Position numbers and translations under genes: made by a program. Below are positions 1 to 11,759 of a stretch of 64,000 nt of DNA, piece by piece. The notes below the pieces were generated by a model that was given only the letters and a program-made list of their open reading frames with translations, ran no database searches and was not told where the DNA came from. How positions within the stretch are numbered: the first letter of the stretch is position 1; each line of letters starts with the position of its first letter. The DNA comes from Elymus sibiricus. Lineage: Eukaryota; Streptophyta; Magnoliopsida; Poales; Poaceae. The stretch covers positions 290,164,205 to 290,228,204 of the forward strand of contig CM077665.1 of NCBI GenBank assembly GCA_039707655.1, read 5' to 3'.

Positions 1-310
1 AGTAACGCGGTGACCGCAATACGTAATGACATTGTTGATAAAAGGGCGCAGGGGCCGAAGTTCGTTACACGCCCAAAAAGGGCCCCCATGATATTTTGGT
101 TATAGGAAGAGGAGAAGAAAAAGAAGGCGAAGGACCCCCCCGGGGGGCTACCGCTCCTGAGGCCACGGCCCCGGTGCGCCGGCACTCAGTCGGAGTCCTC
201 CTCCTCCTTGATGGGGCCGTGGTGGCATGCCAGCATGGCCGCTTCCTGGGCGGGGGAGCGGCGCCGTCGCGGCTGGCTTCCCCCCGAAGTCCGGGCGCGC
301 CGACGCGGCG

Positions 311-315
311 GGGTG
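311..315. repeat. Target site duplication of E2 (GGGTG; partner at 7067-7071)
   Basis: GGGTG directly precedes the left LTR, and the identical pentamer follows the right LTR at 7067-7071. This proves an intact insertion. Confidence 0.93.
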
Positions 316-1898
316 TGCTACTTCTTGAGCATGCGTTGGTTTTCCCTTGAAGAGGAAAGGGTGATGCAGCAAAGTAGATAAGTATTTCCCTCAGTTGTTG
401 AGAACCAAGGTATCAATCCAGTAGGAGATACAAGCAAGTCCCCAATAGATGTACCTACACAAATAATCAAACACTAGCACCCAACGCTATAAAGGGGTTG
501 TCAATCCCTTCACGATTATTTGCAAGGATGAGTTCTGATAGAGATAAATATAAAAGATTGCTAGAACGTCAAGTAAAACAAAAGTAAAAATAATGCAGCG
601 AGGTATTTTTGGTATTTTCGGTTTATAGATCTGAAAATATAATATGGAAAATAGACCCGGGGGCCATAGGTTTCACTAGAGGCTTCTCTCATGAAGGAAA
701 ATAATACGGTGGGTGAACAAATTACTGTCGAGCAATTGATAGAAAAGTGAATAATTATGAAGATATCCAAGGCAACGATTATGCATATAGGCATCACGTC
801 CGTGTCAAGTAGACCGAAACGATTCTGCATCTACTACTATTACTCCACACATCGACAAACTCCTGCCTGCATCTAGAGTATTAAGTTCATGAAGAACAGA
901 GTAACGCATTAGGTAAGATGACATGATGTAGAGGGATAAACTCAAGCAATATGATGAAAAACCCATCTCTTTATCCTCGATGGCTACAATACAAATACGT
1001 GCCTCGCTACCCCTACTTTGTCACTGGGTGAGGTCACCGCAAGATTGAACCCAAAACTAAGCACTTCTCCCACTGCAAGAATTACCAATCTAGTTGGCCA
1101 AACCAAACCAATAACTCGAAGAGACTTGCAAAGATATGAAATCATGCATATAAGAATTCAGAGAAGGTTCAAATAATATTCATAGATAAGCTGATCATAA
1201 ACCCACAATTCATCGGATCTCGACAAACACACCGCAAAAGAGTATTACATCGGATAGATCTCCATGAAGATCATGAAGAACATGGTATTGAAGAACAAAG
1301 AGAGAGAAGAAGCCATCTAGCTACTAGCTATGGACCCGAAGGTCTGTGGTAAACTACTCACGCATCATCGGAGGGGCAATGGAGTTGATGTAGATGCCCT
1401 CCGTGATCGAATCCCCCTCCGACAGATTACCAGAAAAGGTCCAAGATTGGATCTCACGGGAATAGAGGCTTCCAACGGCGGAAAAGTATTTTCGTGGCTC
1501 TTTTTGGTATCCAGGGAATATTTGGGAATTTATAGGCCGAAGAATGGGTCTAGGAGGGCTGCCGTGGGGCCACAAGCCAGGGGGCGCCCCCCCAGGGCGC
1601 GCCTTGGTGGCTTGTGACGCCACGGCAGGTCTCCTGCCTTCGTCTCCAAGTCTGCTGGGTTTCTTCTGGTCCAAGAAAAATCATTCCGAAGATTTTATTC
1701 CGTTTGGACTCCGTTTAATATTCCTTATCTGCAATACTAAAAAACAAGGAAAAAACAGAAACTGGCACTAGGCTCTAGATTAATAGGTTAGTCCCAAAAA
1801 TAATATAAAATAGCATATTAATGCATATAAAACATCCAAAACAGATAATATAATAGCATGGAACAATCAAAAATTATAGATACGTTGGAGACGTATCA
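316..1898 (-). repeat. 3' LTR of E2
   Basis: 1583 bp. On the plus strand it begins TGCTACTTC and ends ACGTATCA, so on the minus strand it starts TGATACGT. It differs from the right LTR by scattered substitutions and a few short indels, which indicates a fairly recent insertion. Confidence 0.93.
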
Positions 1899-4520
1899 AG
1901 CATCCCCAAGCTTAATTGCTGCTCGTCCTTGAGTAGGTAAATGATAAAAACAGAATTTTTGATGTGGAATGCTACCTAACATATTTATCCATGTAATATT
2001 CTTTATTGTGGCATGAATATTCAGATCCATAAGATTCAAAACAAAAGTCTAATATTGACATAAAAACAGTAATACTTCAAGCATACTAACAAGGCAATTG
2101 CGTCCTTTCGAAATAACATGGCCTTAGAAAGTTATCCCTACAAAATCATATGGTCTGGCTATGCTCCATCTTCCCCACACAAAGTATCTAAATCATGCAC
2201 AACCCCGATGACAAGTCAAGCAATTATTTCACACCTTTTATGTTCTCAAACCTTTTCAACTCTCACGCAATACATGAGCGTGAGCCATGGATATAGCACT
2301 ATAGGTGGAATAGAATATGGTGGAGGTTGTGAGGAAAAAGGAGAAGATAGTCTCACATCAACTAGGCGTATCAACGGGCTATGGAGATGCCCATCAATAG
2401 ATATCAATGTGAGTGATTAGGGATTGCCATGCAACAAATGCACTAGAGCTATAAGTGTATGAAAGCTCAAAAAGAAAACTAAGTGGTTGTGCATATGATG
2501 AAAAATTCCACTAGTTATGTGAAAGTGACAAAATAGGAGACTCTCTATCATGAAGATCATGGTGCTACTTTGGAGCACAAGTGTGGAAAAAGATAGTAGC
2601 ATTGTCCCTTCTCTCTTTCTCTCATTTTTTTTATTTTGGTGGGCATCTTTGGCCTCTTTTTTTTTTGGGCTTCGTTGGCCTCTTTTATTATTTGTAAAGT
2701 CCGGAGACTCATCCCAACTTGTGAGGGAGTCATAGCTTCCATCATCCTTTTCTCTCACGGGACAATGCTCTAATAATGAAGATCATCAAACTTTTATTTA
2801 CTTACAACTCAAAAATTACAACTCGATACCTAGAAAAAAATATGACTCTATATGCAATATGAAAGTGATGGTGCGTGTCATGAAAAACGGAACGGTGGAA
2901 GTTGCATGGCAATATATCTCGGAATGGCTATGGAAATGCCATAATAGGTAGGTATGGTGGCTGTTTTGAGGAAGGTGGGTTTAATGCACCGGCGAAAGTT
3001 AAGCGGTACTAGAGAGGCTAGCAAAGGTGGAAGGGTGAGAGTGCGTATAATCCATGGACTCAACATTAGTCATAAAGAACTCACATACTTATTGCAAAAG
3101 TCTATTAGTTATCGAAACAAAGCATTAGACGCATGCTCCTAGGGGAGAGGTTGGTAGGAGTTAACCATCGCGCGCTCCCGACCCTCACACAAAGGTTGAC
3201 AATCATTAAACAAATCATGCTCCGACTTCGTTACATAACGGTTCACCATACGTGCATGATACGGGAATCACAAACTTTAACACAAGTCTTTCTTCCAATT
3301 CACAATTACTCACTAGCATGACTCTCATATTACCATCTTCATATCTCAAAACTATATGCAAGGAATCAAACTTCTCATAGTATTCAATGCACTTAATATG
3401 AAAGTTTTTATTATATCCCTCTTGGATGCCCATTATATTAGGACTAAATTCATAACCTAAACCAATTACCATGCTGTTTAAAGACTCTCAAAATAATATA
3501 AGTGTGGTACGAGAGTTCAATAATTTCTATAAAATAAAACACCACCGTGCTCTAAAAAGATATAAGTGAAGCACTAGAGCAACATTGCCTAGCTCAAAAG
3601 ATATAAGTGAAGCACATAGAGTATTCTAATAAATTCACGATTAATGCATGTCCCCCTCAAAAGATGTGTGCAGCAAGGATGATTGTGGCAAACGAAAAAG
3701 CAAAGACTCATATCATACAAGACATTCCAAGCAAAACACATATCATGTGGTGAATAAAAATATAGCCTCAAGTAAATTTACCGATGGATTGAAGACGAAA
3801 GAGGGGATGCCTTCCGGGGCATCCCCAAGCTTAGACTTTTTGGTATCCTTGAATATGGCTTGGGGTGCCTTGGGCATCCCCAAGCTTAGGCTCTTGCCAC
3901 TCCTTATTCCATAGTCCATCAAATCTTTACCCAAAACTTGAAAACTTCACAACACAAAACTCAACAGAAAACTCATGAGATCCGTTAGTATAAGAAAAAT
4001 AAATCACCACTTTAGGTACTGTTGTGAACTCATTCTTTATTTATATTGGTGTAATATCTACTGTATTCTAACTTCTCCATGGTTCATACCCCCCGATACA
4101 ACCCATAGATACATCAAAATAAGCAAACAACACAATGAAAACATAATCTGTCTAAAACAGAACAGTCTGTAGCAATCTATAGAGTTCGAACACTTCTGTA
4201 ACTCCAAAAATTCTGAAAAATTAGTAAAATCAGGGAAATTTGTATATCAATCTTTTGTAAAACTTTCAGATCAGAAGCCCGTTCGAGTGAATTTACAAAA
4301 TTCCTGGACTGAGAGCAAAAGTTTCTGTTTTTCAGCAAAATCAAATCACAAACACCGTAGACCATCCCAAAGGTCTTACTTGGCTCAAACACTAATTAAA
4401 ACAAGAAAACACAATTACTACAGAGGTAATAATGTGTAAAACACTCAAAAACATAAGCAAAAACAAAAGCATAAAAATAAAATTGGGTTGCCTCCCAACA
4501 AGCGCTATTGTTTAACGCCC
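1899..4520 (-). other. E2 internal region without coding capacity, with PPT and repeated PPT-like motifs
   Basis: The polypurine tract, read on the minus strand, is AAGCTTGGGGATGC and abuts the 3' LTR at about 1899-1913. The same GCATCCCCAAGC core (plus strand) recurs at about 3819-3833, 3874-3888 and, shortened, near 4914-4925. There is a T-rich run at 2625-2695. Only short, unconvincing frames are present. Confidence 0.7.
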
Positions 4521-5177
4521 CTAGCTAGGCATAATGATTTCAACGATGCTCACATAAATATGCAAAAGAGCATCATGAATCTCATGAAAAACATGTTTAA
4601 GTCTAACCCACTTCCTATGCATAGGGATTTTTTGAGCAAACAATTTATGGGAACAAGAATCAACTAGCATAGGAAGGAAAAACAAGCATAACTTCAAAAC
4701 ATTGAACACATAGAGAGGAAACTTGATATTATTGCAATTCCTACTAGCATATGTTCTTCTCTCATAATAAATTTCAGTAGCATCATGAATGAATTCAACA
4801 ATATAACTATCACATAAATCATTCTTTTCATGATGCACGAGCATGCAATCATCATAATGAATTTGCTCATCAAAACTTGGGGGACAAAAAATATCATCTT
4901 CATCAAACATAGCATCCCCAAGCATGTGGCTTTGCATATCATTAGCGTAATTGACATTAATAGAATTTATAGTAACATCATTGCAATCCTGCTTTTCAAT
5001 CAAGGAGCTATCATGAATCAACTTATAGATTTCTTCTTTCAACACTTCATCAAAATTTTCAGATTCATGATTTTCAAGCAAAACTTCATAGAGATAATCA
5101 AGTGCACTCAACTAACTAGCAATTGGTTCATCATAGTTTGGTCTTTTAAAAATATTAGAAAGTGGATGAGGATCCAT
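4521..5177 (-). pseudogene. E2 gag-like short protein with an in-frame stop
   Basis: The natural start is the ATG at 5177-5175 (protein begins MDPHPLSNIF). The frame meets a TAG at 5112-5114 after 21 codons, then stays open for a further 196 codons to 4521. The product would be about 218 residues, acidic, rich in Asp/Glu/Asn and His, with a hydrophobic stretch (LKLCLFFLPML) near residue 160. I recognise no catalytic motif, zinc knuckle or capsid signature. Its position directly after the primer-binding site suggests a remnant of gag or of an encapsidation leader, but that is positional inference only. It overlaps nothing else in E2. Confidence 0.5.
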
Positions 5178-5380
5178 ATCACTAGATTTTTAGCAAGCGA
5201 AGATGCAAGCATATAGAAGGCACATGGCAACACAAGCAAACAAAGAGATCCGGCGAGAAAAATGCGAATAAAACGGCAAATTGGTGAAGTGGGGGAGAGG
5301 AAAACGAGAGGCAAATGGCAAATAATGTAAATGCAAGAGATGAGTTTGTGATGGGTACTTGGTAGGCTTGATGTAGATCT

Positions 5381-5397
5381 CCCCGGCAATGGCGCCA
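5381..5397 (-). other. Second PBS-like site of E2 (tRNA-Asp type)
   Basis: The plus strand reads CCCCGGCAATGGCGCCA, a near-exact match to the 3' end of plant tRNA-Asp including the terminal CCA. It lies about 78 bp inside the LTR edge, behind the LTR-proximal site. Confidence 0.55.
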
Positions 5398-5447
5398 GAA
5401 ATTGGCAAGTTGACGGGAGAGTTGTTATCCTGACTTGCTATGTATCT

Positions 5448-5464
5448 CCCCGGCAACGGCGGCA
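5448..5464 (-). other. Primer-binding site of E2 (tRNA-Asp type)
   Basis: The plus strand reads CCCCGGCAACGGCGGCA, complementary to the tRNA-Asp 3' end except for one base near the CCA. It sits 11 bp from the inner edge of the 5' LTR at 5476. Confidence 0.7.
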
Positions 5465-5475
5465 GAAATCCTTCT

Positions 5476-7066
5476 TGCTACTTCTTGAGCATGCATTGGT
5501 TTTCCCTTGAAGAGGAAAGGGTGATGCAGCAAAGTAGATAAGTATTTCCCTCAGTTGTTGAGAACCAAGGTATCAATCCAGTAGGAGATACAAGCAAGTC
5601 CCCAATAGATGTACCTACACAAATAATCAAACACTTGCACCCAACGCTATAAAGGGGTTGTCAATCCCTTCACGGTTATTTGCAAGGATGAGTTCTGATA
5701 GAGATAGATATAAAAGATTGCTAGATCGTAAAGTAAAACAAAAGTAAAAATAATGCAGCGAGGTATTTTTGGTATTTTTGGTTTATAGATCTGAAAATAT
5801 AATATGGAAAATAGACCCGGGGCCATAGGTTTCACTTGAGGCTTCTCTCATGAAGGAAAATAATACCGTGGGTGAACAAATTGCTGTCGAGCAATTGATA
5901 GAAAAGCGAATAATTATGAAGATATCCAAGGCAATGATTATGCATATAGGCATCACGTCCGTGTCAAGTAGACAGAAACGATTCTGCATCTACTACTATT
6001 ACTCCACACATCGACTGACTCCTGCCTGCATCTAGAGTATTAAGTTCATGAAGAACAGAGTAACGCATTAGGTAAGATGACTTGATGTCGAGGGATACAC
6101 TCAAGCAATATGATGAAAACCCCATCTTTTTATCCTCGATGGCAACAATACAAATACGTGCCTCGCTACCCCTACTTTGTCACTGGGTGAGGTCACCGCA
6201 AGATTGAACCCAAAACTAAGCACTTCTCCCATTGCAAGAATTACCAATCTAGTTGGCCAAACCAAACCAATAACTCGAAGAGACTTGCAAAGATATGAAA
6301 CCATGCATATAAGAATTCAGAGAAGATTCAAATAATATTCATAGATAAGCTGATCATAAACCCACAATTCATCGGATCTCGACAAACACACCGCAAAAGA
6401 GTATTACATCGGATAGATCTCCATGAAGATCATGAAGAACATGGTACTGAAGAACAAAGAGAGAGAAGAAGCCATCTAGCTACTAGCTATGGACCCGAAG
6501 GTCTGTGGTAAACTACTCACGCATCATCGGAGGGGCAATGGAGTTGATGTAGATGCCCTCCGTGATCGAATACCCCTCCGACAGATTACCGAAAAAGGCT
6601 CCAAGATTGGATCTCACGGGAACAGAGGCTTCCGGCGGCGGAAAAATATTTTCGTGGCTCTTTTTGGTATCCAGGGAATATTTGGGAATTTATAGGCCGA
6701 AGAATAGGGTTAGGAGGGCTGCCGTGGGGCCACAAGCCAGGGGGGCGCCCCTCCCCCCCCCAGGGCGCGCCCTGGTGGCTTGTGACGCCATAGCAGGTCT
6801 CCTGCCTTCGTCTCCAAGTCCGCTGGGTTTCTTCTGGTCCAAGAAAAATCATTCCGAAGATTTTATTCCGTTTGGACTCCGTTTAATATTCCTTATCTGC
6901 AATACTCAAAAACAAGGAAAAAACAGAAACTGGCACTAGACTCTAGATTAATAGGTTAGTCCCAAAAATAATATAAAATAGCATATTAATGCATATAAAA
7001 CATCCAAAACAGATAATATAAGATCATGGAACAATAAAAAATTATAGATACGTTGGAGACGTATCA
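5476..7066 (-). repeat. 5' LTR of E2
   Basis: 1591 bp, with the same termini as the left LTR. Small differences include a longer C-run near 6750. The minus-strand TATA box is annotated separately. Confidence 0.93.
6687..6694 (-). promoter_or_regulatory. TATA box in E2 5' LTR
   Basis: On the minus strand it reads TATAAATT, preceded by GGCC. The matching site in the 3' LTR is 1527-1534. Its orientation agrees with the PBS and PPT. Confidence 0.5.
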
Positions 7067-7847
7067 GGGTGTCATAGCTGTCGTCGCTCGGGCTCTTCTC
7101 GGAGGAGGTGTCACCGCTGCTAGAAGCATGGCGGTCGTCGTCAAGGGCAAGCCCACCTCCAAGATCGCCGCTACCGCCGCCCTCCGGGCAGCACCACAGG
7201 CGCCTACCGTCCTCCCCGAAGATCTTGACGAAAAGCGCCGCGGCGCCATCGTGCTTGAAGTGGAGCGTGGGCCTTCCCTCCAGGCCATGGGCGCGGGCAA
7301 AGGTCTGCCACCCGTGGCTCAAAAAGGCATTACCTGCGGGGGTAACCTCGACCTCCACCCACAACGCGCCACTGCAACAACCATCAGCCTGGAGCCACAG
7401 ACCTGCAGGCCCGTTAACCTGCAGCCTCTCCATGAAGGAGCACGGGAGCTGCAACCAGGTGCTCGCCAGCCTCTCCACCGGCACCAAGAACTGCAGGCAT
7501 GTGTCAGCCGTGCGGGCTTGCGGGCGCGGCGGCTGTGCACCAACTACGGGTCTCCCTCCCTGGCCACGGCCGCCGCGCCCGCCGCCTCCGGTTGCGTCAG
7601 CAGAAGCATCGGTCCTCGCAGAGGGACGCCCACGCCCGCGGGGCGCCGCTGATGACGCATCAATATATTTGTGAGGACGACCCCGGCTCCTCTTGGGAGG
7701 TTGTGGCTGTAGGTCCGGCACCCCCTGGCAGGCCTTCCCCTTCTCGGCAGCGGAAAACCTCCTCACCGGTGTCATGATAGAGGAGGCGAAGGACAAAGGC
7801 GGGGGAGCAAGGAGTAGGAATGGGCTGGGGGCTCCGTTCCCCTGCCC

Positions 7848-7855
7848 ATTTATAG
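7848..7855 (-). promoter_or_regulatory. TATA box of the antisense B3-type gene
   Basis: Read on the minus strand this is CTATAAATG, in GC-rich surroundings and 73 bp upstream of the ATG at 7775. The rest of the gene-free stretch 7776-8317 is GC-rich J-type internal sequence with no credible + strand frame. Confidence 0.55.
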
Positions 7856-8317
7856 CAGGATGGAGGCGAACCGACGTCTTCCCCATCCCGGGTAATGATG
7901 GCCCCGCGACGCGCGCCGGTTGCAGGTCAGACGGAGCGGTTGTCGAGACATCGTTGGGAGTGGAGGCGCCGTGCACCCCTCGGGCGACCCATGACAGACT
8001 CGATCGGCGCGCTACCCTGCCTCACATCGCTTCATCTGCTCCCGTCGGATCACATCCGCGTGGCCCGAGGGGGGAGAGGACACAAGGAGACAGCCGCATT
8101 CATGGAAGGGCAATGATGGCCGGCGATGCGCGCAGGCCTCACGCCAGCCCGACTCGGGGCGGTTCCCGACGCCTCCGGGGAGCTGAGACGCCCACGTCTC
8201 ATTGTGCGCCACGCGCCAGGTTGGGCCCGCAGGTGGTTGGGGCCCACAGCGCTTCGGGCCACCTTCTATGGCTTCGCCCAGAAGCCAACTCGAGCGCGCC
8301 TTGGGCCCGGGGGCTAC

Positions 8318-9169
8318 TGTCGGCATCCTGGGAACGGGGGTACCCAGACTTGCCTGCCTTCGGCCCAGGGCGTGGCCCACTCCGAAAGCCAAGTACGGCC
8401 CAGTGCGGCCTCACTCAAGACAAGGCCCTCGCGAGAGCCCTGAACTCGCGAGGGAAACAACGCCAAGACCCGCGAGGGAATAGGCCTCCCCAGGCCCCCT
8501 CCTGAGTGGCGGAGATCTCTATGCAGCACATGACCTCGGGAGGCCAAGGATGACGCAAGGCGGGCTAGGCGGGCACCAGCGTGCCAGAGGAGACAATTTC
8601 CACTTTCGTGCAAAGGAGGCAGGGGAGCGCGCAGACTCCCAAAGCGGCCCCCAAAGGCTTCCATTCCGGTGCAACGAGACCAAGACCACAAGCTCTGTAG
8701 GATGGATGGCATCACCGAGCCCACCACTGCATCACCAACAGCTACTTTGCAGGCGAAGACCACCTTTCATCAGGATAAGATGTACCTCCTGTCCCCTTTC
8801 GAATTTGGCCATTGTGGGATCCCTTCCCGCCATTGCGATAAGGGAAGAGGACCCAGGCCACTATAAATAGAGGCTAGGCTGCCCCGTAGCGGGGGGATCG
8901 AACACCACCAAAAACGCACTCACGAGACAACTCACCACGGTACCAGTTTGTCCTCAAACCTCCTCGTGAGGCAATCCACCAAAAGCAGGAGTAGGGTTTT
9001 ATGCTTCGCAGCGGCCCGAACCTGGGTAAACTCTCGTGTGCAATCTTCTTACTCGCCATCGAGCGGGGTTATCGCATTGAAAGCTTGGAGTGGGTGAAGC
9101 TGTTGGGGATCTTCGCACACGCCCCAGTGTTCGAACTTCCTTGGGTTTTGCGGAGCCCGAAATCTGACA
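8318..9169 (+). repeat. 3' LTR of J-type copy 1
   Basis: 852 bp, from TGTCGGCATC to CTGACA. It aligns along its whole length with the J-type LTRs at 15229-16126 and 22257-23154 but is clearly more diverged and about 46 bp shorter. TATA box TATAAATA at 8862-8869. Confidence 0.88.
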
Positions 9170-11108
9170 CCAGGGCCCAGGAGGATATCAATGCGTTGCA
9201 GGCTCAGATGGATGCTAAGTCGGAGTGTCTCAGGGCTGAAGCTTTTTGCCTTAATCTGGATCAACAAGCCTCAGAAGCAGTTTTGCGGATGAGGCATCAT
9301 ACCCGCCTGCCTGAGCAGTATGAGCCCAGGAATCTTTTTAATACGCCCGGGGCAGGACTGAACGCACCTCTGACCATGACCCGAACGGCGGAAGTGCCTG
9401 GGAATAGGGTAGCGACTCAACATCGGCAGCCAGACCCGGCCCGCAGGAATCAGACCCCGCCTCAACGTTTTTTGACACCACCCGACCATTACTCTAACCC
9501 GGTGGAGAACATGGTAGCAGCGGCTGCCAGGCTCAATGTGCTCCCCCTCGCTGATGGGACACCCTTCGCCGAAGAGGCACGGAATGCCATTGGGTACTTG
9601 CAGACAGCGGTGGCTCAACAGGAGAAGTATACTTACAGCCGGAGTCGTGTGCACTCAACCCCCATCCCAAGCCACAGTTATAGCCGCTTGGAGTCACCGA
9701 CGCTCTCTAGCAGTGAGCGATGTCGGAACCCGCCCCATACCCGCCCGTTGTCAATGCTCAGGGAAGTGTGGATAATGCCAGAGCTCGGCGTGAGGCGGCG
9801 GTGGCCGTAGCGGCTTACCAAGAGTTGCCCCCTGTGACCCCTTCGATTTCAGTGGGAGCCGGAGTCACCTCCAGGGCTGTTGGAGTGCCGTGCTTAGCGC
9901 CGGCTCTACGGAACGAGCGCGTGCCGAAGCATTTTAATGGTCTGCGCAAAGTGCCTAACTATACAGCTGATCTACCTCCAGAAGCCTGGATCGAGAGTTA
10001 CGAGCTAGCCATGGAGATGTTGGACGTTAGTGATGCAGTCTATGCTAAGTACTTCATCATGATGCTAGAAGGACCGACCCGTACATGGTTAAAGGGTCTG
10101 CCCCCTAACACTATTAATTCCTGGGCCGAGTTGAAACCAGGATTTATCAAGAATTTTCAAGGGACGTGCAAGCAGCCTATGATGATCGTGGATTTGGATC
10201 ATTGCGTGCAGCGTGAGGATGAGTCGGCCCATCATTGGGTCCGACATGTCTCAACCATTATCCACTCGTCTGACAATATCACGGCGGCTCAGGCATTTCT
10301 GATTCTGGAGAAGAATTGTCACTTTTTGCCACTTAAACAGAAGCTTGGACGGTTCAAGCGTTCTTGCTAGGACATGGGTGAGCTCATGGCGGCTCTCACT
10401 AAATATGCAGATTCTGACAGCACGCAGGATCCTGGTTCTGATGAGGAGAAATCTGGTAAGGGTAAGAAAAATGGCAACGGCAAGGGTCAGTAGCAGAACG
10501 GGACAGGCAATTACAACCCATGTAATGGTGGTAAACGGAAGCATCCAGACGGTGGGTCAAATCTGGTGGCCAACACCAACACTGGAAACAACCACAACAA
10601 GGGTAACGGTAAACCACCTTTTGGCAAGGGCAAGCCTTTCAACATGGAAGCAATGCTCAATGACCCCTGCCCAAAGCACAGCCTACAAAACAAGCCGTCC
10701 ACCCACGCTTAGAAGGATTGTTATATCATGCGGGAGTTCCGAAATTACAGCCTTAACCAGCATCATGGTAATGGCAATAATGGACCACCCGGCAGGTCAG
10801 GATCCGGCTCTCGTGGGTCGGGCTTCGGTGCAGGCGGCTCAGGATCGGGTTATCAGGGTCAAGGCAATCATGGTGGCCACAATCAGCAGTCCGACAATGG
10901 CGGTCAACAGCAAATTAATCAGTCAGGGTATCAGAGTAACCCAAAGCACCTCAATGGAGGGCAATATCACGTGTTCACTACGAGTCTTGACAAGCGTGAC
11001 CAGAAGGTGTGCAAGAGGGCGGTTCATGCAGTAATGCCGGCTCTTCCACAGTATTTAAAGTGGTCCGAATACACGATATCATGGAGCAGGGAGGATCACC
11101 CGCCATGA
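9170..11108 (+). pseudogene. gag of outer Gypsy element, broken
   Basis: The frame begins abruptly at the J-type insertion edge. The first part (9170 to about 9750) is a Gln/Glu/Pro-rich N-terminal segment in one frame; a frameshift near 9700-9760 moves it to the frame used by everything downstream. The capsid domain (Retrotrans_gag type) lies at about 9930-10340, recognisable by the pattern PPEAWIESYELAMEML, RTWLKGLPP and SWAELKPGFIKNF. In-frame stops follow at 10368-10370, about 10491 and about 10710, after which a Gly/Asn/His-rich low-complexity tail leads to the protease. Gag forms the virus-like particle in the cytoplasm. No CCHC zinc knuckle is clear in what remains. Confidence 0.75.
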
Positions 11109-11759
11109 GTTGATAACCCGGGGCAGTTGGCCCTTGTAGTGGACCCTCAGGTAGGAGGCTACAAGTTTACCAAAGTGCTGATGGACGGTGGCAGCAGCAT
11201 CAACATCCTGTTTTACGACACTTTCCGCCATATGAGCCTGACTGACAAAGATCTTAAACCATCATCTACAGTCTTTCATGGTGTAGTGCCAGGCAAGTCG
11301 GCTTATCCAGTTGGAAAAATCGCCCTTGAGGTGGCTTTTGGTGATAAGTTCAACTACAGGGTAGAGACCTTGTGGTTTGAAGTGGTTAAAATCAAGAGTC
11401 CATATCATGCTCTATTTGGGCGGCCGGCTTATGCCAAATTTATGGCTCGGCCCTGTTATGTTTACTTGCAGCTCAAGATGCCAGGTCTGAAAGGGACAAT
11501 TACAGTGCACGGTGATCGGAAGATTGCTCTTGAGTGTGAGGAAGGCAATGCTGCTTATGCAGAGTCAAGTTGTGCTGAGGCCGAGCTCAAATTTTATAAA
11601 GACAATGTTGACCCGGCGGATATTACCCCGTTGAAGAAGCCCAACACAGAGTCTGACCCGCCCTTGAAGTTTGTGGCAGAGGATACCAAGTTGGTAGACT
11701 TTGTTCCTGGTGACACATCGCAGCAGTTTACTATAGGGGCCAATATGGACCCCAAATAG
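11109..11759 (+). pseudogene. Aspartic protease region of outer Gypsy pol
   Basis: The frame (same register as gag) carries the retroviral-type protease motif MDGGSS at about 11180-11200, followed by SINILFYD and the conserved F-H-G-V-V-P-G-K-S segment. The enzyme would cut the gag-pol polyprotein. Its reading is bounded by a TGA near 11106 and by a TAG at 11757-11759, which lies at the junction to RT. That TAG falls at the same aligned codon in gypsy A and B, a different family. Confidence 0.78.

Larger units (their letters stand above)
316..7066 (-). mobile_element. E2: complete non-autonomous LTR retrotransposon, minus strand
   Basis: Two near-identical LTRs (316-1898 and 5476-7066) face the same way and are flanked by the GGGTG duplication. 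Both have TG...CA ends. On the minus strand the order is 5' LTR, primer-binding site matching the 3' end of tRNA-Asp, one short gag-like frame, about 2.6 kb of A/T-rich non-coding sequence, a polypurine tract and the 3' LTR. No protease, RT, RNase H or integrase is present, so it must have been moved in trans. The tRNA-Asp primer suggests Gypsy-type helper machinery; this is inference. The LTR sequence is of a kind very common in Triticeae genomes. Confidence 0.92.
186..7775 (-). pseudogene. Antisense B3-domain / AT-hook protein of J-type copy 1, split by E2
   Basis: The frame opens at the ATG at 7775-7773 and runs to 7067, where E2 interrupts it. If E2 and one copy of its GGGTG duplication are ignored, the same frame continues from 310 to a TGA at 186-188, giving 277 codons with no internal stop. 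Residues about 29-36 and 46-52 hold two AT-hook cores (RGRP). A Gly-rich linker follows, and residues about 93-197 read as a plant B3 DNA-binding domain of the REM type, including the FLSHGW segment, a hydrophobic LHF strand and a VKIF strand. The C-terminus is Ser/Asp-rich and ends in an acidic EEEDSD tail. B3 proteins are plant transcription factors, so DNA binding in the nucleus is inferred. A TATA box lies 73 bp upstream. The gene is antisense to its carrier element and is now broken by the insertion. Start choice: the frame stays open upstream without an ATG, and 7775 is the first ATG. Confidence 0.72.
1..9169 (+). mobile_element. J-type Gypsy-like LTR retrotransposon, copy 1 (3' part; 5' part off window)
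   Basis: The 3' LTR lies at 8318-9169. The bases just before it (about 8200-8317) match the bases just before the 3' LTR of the complete J-type element at 22139-22256, which shows that 7072-8317 is internal J-type sequence and not a flank. The internal part resumes at 1-310 on the far side of the nested element E2. The element was inserted into the gag of the outer Tat-type Gypsy element. The five bases after its LTR (CCAGG, 9170-9174) should be its target duplication, but the partner copy lies left of the window. No gag or pol is visible in the portion present; the only coding capacity is an antisense B3-type frame. The region 1-185 is the 3' flank of that frame and shows nothing else recognisable. 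Confidence 0.8.

Noticed and set aside
561..830. Short minus-strand frame in the E2 LTR (and its copy at 5783-5989)
   Set aside because: It lies within the LTR, differs between the two LTRs and has no coding signature.
5381..5464. tRNA-Asp-like sequences as tRNA genes
   Set aside because: Only the 3' ends match; no cloverleaf is present and they are primer-binding sites.
7693..8505. 270-codon + strand frame at the end of J-type copy 1
   Set aside because: It crosses the promoter of the antisense gene and the LTR border, and its composition reflects GC-rich DNA.
8318..9169. LTR at 8318-9169 as a solo LTR
   Set aside because: No duplication flanks it (GCTAC versus CCAGG), and the sequence before it matches the internal 3' end of J-type copy 2.
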